This document shows positions 14,001 through 22,178 of a DNA stretch of 38,865 nucleotides, piece by piece. A program made the position numbers and the translations under genes. Position 1 is the first letter of the stretch. Every line of letters starts with the position of its first letter. This stretch comes from Cochliopodium minus. Lineage: Eukaryota > Discosea > Himatismenida > Cochliopodiidae. The notes beneath the pieces were generated by a model. It had not been told where the DNA came from, made no database searches, and saw nothing but the letters and a program-made list of their open reading frames with translations. The DNA lies in assembly GCA_024220525.1 (NCBI GenBank), contig JAMYWO010000073.1, positions 134,142 to 173,006 on the forward strand. Direction: 5' to 3'.

Positions 14001-14286
14001 ATTGTCTACCACATACTGATGATCCAACCCCTTTTTCTTTGAGAAGTTTCATGAAATTACCTGGATTTTGTTCCAACATTAAGAATATCAATATTTGCCA
14101 TATCTCATTCTTATATATTTTCATTGAAAAGATGAAATCGAGTAATTTGGTGAAATTATGAGGATTTTTTTGAATGTAATTGACACAAATCATTGGATTT
14201 GTGCATGATTGAAGAATGATATTATGGAATAGATCATTATTTTCATCGTTTTGATTTTGATTATCTTTTTCCATCTTCTTATTCAA
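8049..14286 (-). CDS. UBR1-family E3 ubiquitin ligase (UBR box, RING)
   Basis: Eleven exons: 14286-13962, 13884-13813, 13676-12304, 12255-11738, 11644-10650, 10526-10096, 9918-9642, 9517-8927, 8791-8603, 8503-8360, 8197-8049. They give 1687 residues, close to mammalian UBR1. The UBR box, about residues 95-160, is built by three exons: VCGRQWKG, CYHCKDCESDPSCAICEDCF, HEGHDYRIVKAGGGCCDCGD, AWNPEGFCKKH. It should bind proteins with basic N-terminal residues. Then come the family segments AKLWVRNGQ and RFFAHYDRVQAQKAE, a Lys/Glu coiled coil, and a RING (CVLCMEAQ, CGHTIHYKC, FICPLC) split by an intron. The C-terminal cap has the family block KTICEKCQKIP...LLCLLC and GCFYDSPYLDKYGEQDQG. No ClpS-like N-domain is visible after the UBR box, so type-2 N-degron binding looks doubtful. 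One intron (8504-8602) is GC-AG. Confidence 0.95.
8504..8602 (-). other. GC-AG intron in the UBR ligase gene
   Basis: The exon ending at 8603 must join the exon starting at 8503 in phase 1 to give the conserved EKVGEANLHARTHHHGEA. The only donor that does so is GGAG|GCAAAT. The nearby GTGGGA would shift the frame. All other donors I placed in the window start with GT. Confidence 0.75.
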
Positions 14287-14568
14287 AGATTATCAATTTA
14301 AATATTTTCACAAATTTTTTTTTTTTTTTTTTTTTTTGAACGAAATATAATTTATTATCAAAAAATTATTTTGCGCATTAATTTGAAAAGAATTCTGAAT
14401 ATTATGTTTCTTTATTTGTATTATGATACGATTAAAATTAAAAAAAAGTTGAAAGAATGAAGATAATTCTTTAATAATAAGGGTTGATAAGTTAAATAAA
14501 TTTAATAAAGGGAATTTGAAAGAAAAAATCTTATTTCCTTCAAATTCACATGATTTTTTAAATCACAA

Positions 14569-16300
14569 TTATGATAATTTTTGGATGATTTGTTTTAATG
14601 TGATTACACTAGATACACCTCCACCACCAATACCAATCGCCATGATAATAACACTAGCAACGATATATTTGACATGCAATTTTCCAGCACGTCTGAAGAT
14701 CAACATGTGGAAGAGAGGAGGGAAAACATAGGTGATGGCAGTGGTACATAAAGATCCTATCAAGTTTGTAAATAATCCAAATAAAGGAACGACAATAGCC
14801 AATCCAACAGTTACCAACAAGATGACAATACGAATGATGGATGTGATGGCAAATCTTTTGAATTTGTTATATTTTAGAATCTTGGGCTCCAATGAATTTT
14901 CAACGATTTGATATACAGAGTATAACTGGATAGGGATACCACATAATAACAAGAGGATCAATCCAATTTTGGCAACCATTGCTTCCCAATCATTTCTAAG
15001 ATTGGTGGTGATGACATCACTCACTTTATCACCAAAGAAAGCATATGCCAATAAACCAAATCCACAATAAAGGATGGTAAGGAATACGAGGGTGACATGC
15101 AATACCAAGTTATATTGTTCTGGTTTTGCCATATTTTCTTCAATAGGCAATGATACAGAAATACCACTGTATGCCATTACTATAATTATCAAATGGTGAG
15201 ATAAATAATTTCCATCAAAAGAAGTGAATGTATAAGATAACAGAATGATAAATAAATATTTTTAGTTTGTGAATTGAATTACCAGCTATCCCGAAGAATA
15301 GAAAGAATGATGTTGGCATGAAATTGATTTTATGAATTGGTGGCTTATTTGTGAGCCCTGTCCAAAATATGACGACTATAGCGACCAATAATGAAGCCAG
15401 AGCAAGCATACTTGTCTTACTGAGGAATTTCATGTCCTTGATGAGGCAGATGATCATCAAGACAGGTACGGAGATCAAAACACATTCTTTCATTGACAAA
15501 ACATCCACCAAGGAATGCAAATTATCTCCGATGAATACTACAAATGCTGCAGATACTCCCAATTGATTAGCAATCAATCCGATATTTGAAAGATATACAC
15601 CTATTATGAAGAATATATTTTTAATATTATTTTATACAGTCGTATACATTTGGTGTATTATAATTATTTTTTTGTTTCATTATTTATTAACCTCCTCTTC
15701 CCTATACAATACAAAATATCTTATTAGATTCTGTTTTTATCTTTGAATTAGTTTTAAAAAAATATTATATTACCATTGCAAATTCTCCTATTTCAGTATA
15801 TGAATTAACATGTACATATCCTTGTTGATGGATTTCTTTTTTGCACCATACAAGTAACTTTTATTTTTTATTTTTTTATTCGTTATATAGAAAATTTGAT
15901 CATTCAAAAAAAAAAAAAAAGGTCTTTATATTTAAGAATTATATCAAATATTTTTGAGAGAAATGATGGTACCTTATAAGCGTAGGATGAACATAATGCA
16001 AGAATCAACATGATTACCAATCCAAAGATCAATCCTCCTTCCTTGAATCCATATGGTAAAGTCAAAATACCAATTCCCAAAAATGCGATGATATATGTGA
16101 TAATTGCTTGAAATGCACTATTAAAAAATTTATTTTTTGAATTAAATTATATCCTCCCTTTCTAATTTATTTTTCTTATTCGTTCCTAACCTTGTCTTTT
16201 TTGCTTCATTTTTAACATCCATTGGATCATTGTATTGATCATTAATTAATGTGCTATGTTCATTATAATTGTAATCTTGTATGTTTTTATTGTGTTCCAT
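14569..16300 (-). CDS. AAAP/SLC36-SLC38-type amino-acid transporter
   Basis: Six exons: 16300-16191, 16117-15973, 15857-15774, 15701-15692, 15600-15283, 15179-14569. They give 425 residues with about 11 membrane helices, normal for this family. A hydrophilic 38-residue cytosolic N terminus is followed by helix 1 (FLGIGILTLPYGFKEGG), the typical family start. Other family marks are QLGVSAAFVVFIGDNL, GIAVMAYSGISVSLPIEENM and the run VVPLFGLFTNLIGSLCTTAI. These proteins are Na+- or H+-coupled amino-acid carriers of plasma or lysosome-like membranes. Substrate is not readable from sequence. The 10-nt exon supplies GRG and restores EFAMGRGGVYLSN. The last helix (SVIIMAIGIGGGGVSSVITL) is Gly-rich. 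Confidence 0.93.
15692..15701 (-). other. 10-nt microexon in the transporter gene
   Basis: GGAAGAGGAG is bounded by TATAG and GTTAAT. The upstream exon ends in phase 0 and the downstream exon starts in phase 1, so exactly 10 nt (3n+1) are needed to keep frame. Skipping it would frameshift the carrier after helix 2. Confidence 0.85.
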
Positions 16301-16761
16301 TTTCATCAAACACAATCAAATCTATTTTTTTTTTTATATATTTGGTATGAAAGATATAAATTTTTTTTAAATTCTCTTCAAAATATTTTTCATTTGAATA
16401 TTCTTTTATTATTATTCTTTCTAGATTATCAGTGAATAAAACCATTTTTTTTTTCAACAAATAAGAAGGAATTAACATCTCGAAAAGAATTGCATTGATT
16501 TTTTTTTTTAATTTTTCAATTTTAATGTTAGAAAAAAAAAACTTGAAAGAAAAATAAATAAAATAATTGAGATTTGATTAGGCAATAAACATGTGAGCAA
16601 AAAAGAATAGGAATTATTTTTAAAATGTATTTTTCTTCTCCAAATCCTTGAATTTGAATGATCCAACTAAGATCAATCAAAAGAATTTCAAAAAAAATTT
16701 TATTGACAAGATATTTCAAATTTACTTTATTATACTATTCTGATTGAAAAAAATCAGTTAT
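16301..16761. other. Intergenic, no supported gene
   Basis: The region is T-rich with oligo-T runs, between the transporter start and the stop of the Cys-rich gene. Short ORFs here are low-complexity and one overlaps the transporter start; none shows family features. It probably holds the transporter promoter. Confidence 0.5.
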
Positions 16762-17109
16762 TCAAGATATTTCTTTGTTGAAAAAGAAATTGATGGAATT
16801 AACAATGATGAATGGCAAAATTACAAACATAGATGGTTTCAATACTAATGAATTAGAGGTGCTAGATGTTGATGTAGATGCACCAGTACAAACTTGAGTA
16901 TTTGTACCGTTTCCATTTGTTGGGCAGAATTGTGGAAGTTCATTATAACAAGCTGATTGAGTACAATCTCCACATCCAGTAACAGAGAAATTTCCTTGAT
17001 CTGTTGGAGTACATCCGGTTCCAACACAACAGTGGCAATCACAGACTGCTTGGGAATAGGAATAAGTTAGAATAGTGATTAAGAGAAGGATAGTTGCTAA
17101 AATTTTCAT
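16762..17109 (-). CDS. Small secreted Cys-rich protein, likely GPI-anchored
   Basis: Single exon of 115 residues. Residues 1-20 are a clear signal peptide (MKILATILLLITILTYSYSQ). The mature part has twelve cysteines in about 55 residues, beginning CDCHCC and continuing through CGDC, CYNE, FCPT and VCTG. This suggests a compact disulfide domain. A Ser/Thr stretch (GASTSTSSTSNS) then leads to a hydrophobic C terminus with a short polar end, the usual layout of a GPI-anchor signal. It would sit on the cell surface. The family is not recognised and no function is assigned. Confidence 0.8.
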   Translation of the reverse strand: MKILATILLLITILTYSYSQAVCDCHCCVGTGCTPTDQGNFSVTGCGDCTQSACYNELPQFCPTNGNGTNTQVCTGASTSTSSTSNSLVLKPSMFVILPFIIVNSINFFFNKEIS

Positions 17110-17676
17110 TTTTTAAAAAGATTAATGAGGAGAATTTAAACTAGTTTAGATTTTTTTTTTTTTTTTTTAAAACTTTTTTCTGTTTTATTTTTAAAATTCT
17201 TTGGAAAGGAACAAATTAATTAATATTTGTGGAAATACTGGATATATTCGTGAGATTTTTTTGTGATCTGATTTGGAAATTCTTTAAAGTTTTTTTTTAA
17301 AGGAAACAATTAATTAATTTATTTTTCCCTCCAAAAGGAAAACATTAATTTCTATGAATTCAATTCAAATTTGTCAAATAAGACGTGTTTGAAGATCCTT
17401 TTATATTCATTAGGAAGATTAAAATAATTGAAGGAAAATATAATAATTAAAATATTAAAAAAAATGAAATTTATTTACAAGATCTTTGTGATGAGCAAAT
17501 TTCAAATAAGGTTCCTAAATTTCGGTAAGTTCCACTTTCTGTTTTTAAAAGAAATTTGGAAAGTTTTATTCAAAATATAATTTCCTTTTAAAACAAACTT
17601 GTTAATTGAAAAAAGAATAGAGAAGTTTTGGAGTTCATCATTTTATTTTTCTAATTTATATGGGTATTTTTAATGA
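17110..17676. other. Intergenic, no gene
   Basis: AT-rich spacer between two minus-strand genes, with a long oligo-T run just upstream of the Cys-rich gene start (around 17152-17168). No coding signal seen on either strand. Confidence 0.6.
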
Positions 17677-19050
17677 TTAATTTTTTTTTAGAAAACCCAA
17701 AAGATAAATTAATAATCTGCGAGGCATAGAATGAAAGACACAATTTTTAACCCTTCTAAAAAGCAAAATGAGAATTTTGGTTTTTCTGTTTTTAATGTTG
17801 TCTTTGAGATGTCCATTGATGACAGCCTTGGCATCTTTATTTCCATAATTGAAATAAAAATGAGTTAAAGTTTGGTTACTTTCCAAAGAAGAAGAAAAGT
17901 TTTTAGCAATAGAAGCATTAAAGGGAACATTAATTATGATCAACATGTTGAGGGAGTTGTTTTCCTTGAGACAGTCTGAAAGAATTTTCATTGCATTTTC
18001 TTTTATTTCGTTGTTTGAGACGTTCAATGTAGTCAATGTTTTGTTTTTGTAGAGAGATCCAAAAAGTTCTGAAGCACATTCATCACTGAAGTTTGTTTTT
18101 TCCAAGTTTAAGTGGATGATGGATTCATTGGATTTCAAAACATTGGAAATACACTTTACAGCAGAATCACCTAGATTATTCGAAGAAAGATTTAGTTTGG
18201 CAAGAGTAGCGTTTAGTTTTAGAGATCCACAAAAATTCTCCATACATTTAGAGTCAAATACATTCCCAGAAAGGTTTAAATAGGTGAGTCCTTTGTTGGA
18301 TTTCAAGTAATCAGATAAATGGTCGATTCCCTCATTTCCGATTTGATTTTGACAAACATCCAATATTTGAACGTTGCTGTTCATTTTCATTGAAACACAT
18401 AAAGATTTGATCCCATTATCACTCAATTTATTTCCACTAAGCTTTATCTCTTTGAGAGTAGTGATATTCTGTATTTTTTCCGAAAAATAACTTACTCCTT
18501 CGCAAGTAAAGTTATTGAACGACAGATTCAGCTTTTTGATGTACTTTTCTTTCTTAGCCCAATCAGAAATATGTTCCAAATGATTATCCGTCAGGCTGCA
18601 TCCAGCCAAACTCAAAGTCTTTAAATATGTAGAGTTTTTCAACCTTTCCAACGTTCCTACAGATTTTTTGAACTCATTCCCATTCATCACTATTTTTTTT
18701 ATTTTCTTGTTCGACTTTAGAACATCCACTATGTATTCGAAACCTTTGTCTCCGAAAGTATTCGAGCTTAAATTGATCGATTCTATCTGGCAATCCTCTT
18801 TCTTTAAGAAATCACAAAACGCTCTTACCCCTTTCTCTCCGATCTGGTTTTTAGATACATCCAATTTTCTTAGAGCCACGTTGTTTTTCAATGATTCGCT
18901 CAGCTCTTTGAACATTTTGTCTGTCAAATTGTTTTTTTCTAAATTGATGATTTCGATGTTGTTTTTGGTTGTTGTGAGATAGTTGCTTAGATAAGAGAAT
19001 CCATCTTCTCTTATTGATGATTTGCTGAAATCTAATTCATTATTGACCAT
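17677..19050 (-). CDS. Leucine-rich repeat protein, ribonuclease-inhibitor type
   Basis: A single exon of 457 residues with no intron. Nearly the whole protein is 14 tandem LRRs of about 28 residues (pattern L-x-x-L-x-L-x-x-N-x-[IL]-G-x-x-G-x-x-x-[IL]-x-x-x-L). This is the long-repeat class seen in RNase inhibitor, RanGAP and NLR receptors. No NTPase, kinase or membrane segment is present. The last repeats are degenerate and the C-terminal 35 residues are basic. The likely role is a protein-binding horseshoe; the partner is unknown. RanGAP identity is not supported: I see no matching catalytic Arg motif. A short upstream segment ending CACAG|GTAATT near 19138, with an acceptor at ATCAG just before the ATG, could be a non-coding leader exon. 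Confidence 0.9.
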   Translation of the reverse strand: MVNNELDFSKSSIREDGFSYLSNYLTTTKNNIEIINLEKNNLTDKMFKELSESLKNNVALRKLDVSKNQIGEKGVRAFCDFLKKEDCQIESINLSSNTFGDKGFEYIVDVLKSNKKIKKIVMNGNEFKKSVGTLERLKNSTYLKTLSLAGCSLTDNHLEHISDWAKKEKYIKKLNLSFNNFTCEGVSYFSEKIQNITTLKEIKLSGNKLSDNGIKSLCVSMKMNSNVQILDVCQNQIGNEGIDHLSDYLKSNKGLTYLNLSGNVFDSKCMENFCGSLKLNATLAKLNLSSNNLGDSAVKCISNVLKSNESIIHLNLEKTNFSDECASELFGSLYKNKTLTTLNVSNNEIKENAMKILSDCLKENNSLNMLIIINVPFNASIAKNFSSSLESNQTLTHFYFNYGNKDAKAVINGHLKDNIKNRKTKILILLFRRVKNCVFHSMPRRLLIYLLGFLKKN

Positions 19051-19901
19051 ATTTTCGATCTGATAAAATTAATTTGCAAGATTAAGAAGTTTTATAAGTT
19101 GTTTTTGAATTTTTTTTTTCATTATCTTTGGAATTACCTGTGATTTCACTTTGTTGAGCTATATATTTAAAGAATAAATATGATTAGGCTGATTAAAATA
19201 TAAGGTGAGTATCACCCCATTATTTTTTTTCTTTTTCTCTTTCTCTATTATTTTGTTTCTCATTTTTTTAATTTTATTTATAAAGATCTCTCCAATATCC
19301 AAAACAAAATATATTTATTTGAAATTTTAATATCACCCCATTGTTTTTCTTTCTTTTTTCCCTTTCAATGGTTAAATTATAGGTCATTTTTAATTTTCAA
19401 TTTTTATTTTTTTTAAAATTAAAATTAATTGAGGCATTTCTGTTATCTTTCTTATTTATATATTGTGATGATTTGTTTTGATATTTATTGAAATTCATTG
19501 GAATAGAAAATTTTGTTAGATATTCAATGAAAAATTGTGAACCCCATTGTTAATCTTTTTTTGTTTCTCGAATTCCCTGTTGTAAGTCATCTTTTTAAAT
19601 TTAAAATTTAATTTTTTTTTATTTTATTTTTTAATATTTGTTGAATTATTGAAGAAAAATCAAAAAAAGTAAACTTTGATGTTTGAAGAAAAACATTTTT
19701 GTGTTGCTGGAAATTTACTTATCTAAAACCCAGAAAATTGTAAGATTGTAGTTTGGTTAAAACAATTTCCATATGATTGAAAAATTTAAAAAACAAAACT
19801 TTCTGGTCTTTTTGAAAATTAAATATTGACCAAACATAATTTAATCCAAAAAAATTTAAAAAAAAAAAAAAAAAAAAGAGTTTATTGATTTTAATAATAA
19901 A
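19051..19901. promoter_or_regulatory. Divergent intergenic region with repeated CCCCATT tracts
   Basis: An 851-bp spacer between the LRR gene (-) and the coactosin gene (+), so it must carry both promoters. CACCCCATTATTTT near 19213, CACCCCATTGTTTT near 19334 and ACCCCATTGTTAATC near 19541 recur, each followed by T/C-rich sequence. These are the only C4 runs in an otherwise AT-rich spacer. No ORF is supported. A long oligo-A tract lies just upstream of the coactosin start. Confidence 0.45.
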
Positions 19902-20339
19902 ATGTTAGGAGTGGATACATCATTGGACGAAAAAGAAAAGAGTAGGTATATTATTTGGATTCATTTTAATATCCTTCTTAAAATCGAATTCTTTTATAAA
20001 GTTGTGAATATATTTAATCAAATAAAGAATGGGGAAAAGGAAGATTATATGATATTGGCTTGCAAATTTGGAGAATTAAGTTTTTTGAAGACAGGAGATA
20101 GTGGATTTGAGGGACTCATGAAGGATTTCGAAGAAAAAAAAGAATATTTTGGGATCATTAGGATTTCCAAGGATGATATCCACAAGATTGTACTCATTGG
20201 ATGGAATGCTGATAGATTCAGTGGAGATATTCATGCTTTCATCGATAATTTTGATGATGAACATTATTATATCGATAAAGAAAAATTTACAAAGGAATAT
20301 CTTTATAAAGAATTGTTTGGTGGATCCAAATCCAATTGA
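19902..20339 (+). CDS. Coactosin-like ADF-H domain protein
   Basis: Best model is two exons, 19902-19941 and 20002-20339, giving 125 residues. The 60-nt intron (AAGA|GTAGGT to TAAAG) has no in-frame stop, so an unspliced 145-residue reading is also open. The insert (YIIWIHFNILLKIEFFYK) is hydrophobic and unlike the fold. The spliced form reads EKEKIVNIFNQIKNGEKEDY. YMILACKFGELSFLKTG, GLMKDFEEKKEYFGIIRI and KIVLIGWNADR match the ADF-homology fold in the coactosin arrangement. Such proteins bind F-actin. The stop is 43 bp from the start of FPP synthase on the same strand. Confidence 0.8.
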   Translation: MLGVDTSLDEKEKSRYIIWIHFNILLKIEFFYKVVNIFNQIKNGEKEDYMILACKFGELSFLKTGDSGFEGLMKDFEEKKEYFGIIRISKDDIHKIVLIGWNADRFSGDIHAFIDNFDDEHYYIDKEKFTKEYLYKELFGGSKSN

Positions 20340-20382
20340 TATAGACAATAAAAAAATTATTTATTAATCTTTTGAGCATTAT

Positions 20383-22091
20383 ATGGTTTATAAAATTGAT
20401 ATAGGTGATAAATAATTAGATGACAACATTTTAAATGCAAATGAATTGAAATATCCTTCTTTTGAGGGATAAATTGTTGATCTTTTTGATATATATAAAA
20501 AAAAATGAGAAATATATTCAAATATAAGAACAAATTCTTCCCAACACATCAGAAATATCCTTATAATCAAATCTTTGTCAAATCATATTGTGTGATTAAT
20601 GGTATATTTTGACCATATCTTTTTACAATCAAAAAATAAAACGATTATTTGGAAAATATAGAAAAAAAGATTTTCAATGATGCATTTACAAAGATATCAG
20701 AAGATCTTTACAATGAATTAGAAATAAAATATGAGCAAGTATAAAAATCAATTAAAATCATTAAATTTAAAATTCACAAAAATAATTTAGCCAAAACAAT
20801 CAATTGAATGGATAAAAAATGTAAAAAACTAAACATAAATATAAGAGATACAATAAAATTTAACAATTTGGTGAATAGATGGTTGAAGATTCTTTATTAG
20901 GTGGAAAAGCAAACAGAGGATTGACCGTAAAAATTTTAAAAAGGGATATTTCATATAATTAGTTCATAAATTTAGGTTTTCCAAACTTTTAAAAGATTAA
21001 AAAACAATAAAGTTTCTGAAGAGGAAGCACTTAAAGCTTGCGCTATTGGATGGTAGTGTAATAAATAATTTGGTAATTTAAATAATGTTTTATTTGTTAA
21101 TAGGGCTATTGAATGGATGCAAGCCTTTTTTTTGATAGAAGACGATATTATGGATGGTTCTTTAACTAGAAGAGGGAAAACATGCAGATATTTATGTCAA
21201 CATGTAAAAAAATAATTTTTTTTTTATATTTAAGATTATTTTATAAACAAAAAAAAGCCTTTAGGAGAAAAAGACGAAAAGATTGGGAATATTGCTATTA
21301 ATGATGGACTCATTCTTAAGTCCCATATATTTAGTATCTTGAAGAAATATTTTAGAAATGATAATTATTACTCAGACTTAATCGAGTTGTTTAACGAGAC
21401 GATTTACCAGACAGAGTTAGGAGAACTTTTAGATCTAACAATGTCCTCTCGTCATAAAATTAATTTTGATTTGTTCACAGAAGAGAATTATAGCAAAATA
21501 ATCAAATATAAAACTTCTTATTACAGTTTTTATCTCCCCGTTGCTTCTTCTCTATTGATGTATCACCAAAAATATCTTCCCCAAGTTTTTAACGAGTCTC
21601 TTTCTATATTACTACCCTTAGGACATTATTTCCAAGTTCAAGGTTTGTTTTCATTTCATTAAAATTTTTTTTAATTTAATTTCTTTTTAAAAGATGATTA
21701 TCTAGATTGTTATGGAGATCCTCAAGTTATCGGAAAAATTGGTATTTTTAAAGAGAAACAACTCTTTTTAAAGCTTTTTTTTTAATTTTAATTTTTTTTT
21801 TTTTCAGGTACAGACATTCAAGAAGGGAAATGTACTTGGCTCATTGTCGAATCTTTCAAAAGATCCAACCAAAATCAGATAGATACTTTGAAAAAACATT
21901 ATGGAAGGAAAGATGAGAGCAGTGTCAAGATCGTTAAGGATATTTACTCTGATCTAAAGATATCTGAAGTCTATCATGATTTCGAGTCGAAATGTCATCG
22001 AGATATCATCACTATGGTTTCTGATTCTTCTCATGTTCCAAAGGATGTTTATATGGGATTTGTCGAAAAAATTTATAAGAGGCAAAAGTAA
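20383..22091 (+). CDS. Farnesyl diphosphate synthase
   Basis: Nine exons: 20383-20404, 20662-20738, 20791-20820, 20879-20926, 20976-21052, 21104-21203, 21258-21642, 21694-21741, 21808-22091. They give 356 residues, the usual size. The first Asp-rich motif is [17 protein letters not shown] and the second is [20 protein letters not shown], both intact. GGKANRGLT is the N-terminal diphosphate-binding block. Two Phe residues just before the first motif fit a C15 product. The enzyme condenses IPP with DMAPP and GPP, feeding sterol, dolichol or prenyl-anchor synthesis. That is relevant to nearby Rabs that would be prenylated. Exon 1 (MVYKIDI) is the least certain; it is chosen because it fits phase 1 and has a good donor. 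Confidence 0.93.
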
Positions 22092-22178
22092 AGTTAATAT
22101 TTGCTATGATGAGCATATAATAGTTTATTATAAAAAATAAAATTGATTTTAACTTATTCAATTTGATTATAGAATAAT

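Noticed and set aside
16287-16719. Short minus-strand ORFs upstream of the transporter
   Set aside because: Low-complexity Lys/Phe-rich frames with no family signal; one overlaps the transporter start codon.
17677-19050. LRR gene as RanGAP, paired with the RCC1-repeat gene
   Set aside because: Repeat class fits, but no catalytic Arg context or acidic tail typical of RanGAP is visible.
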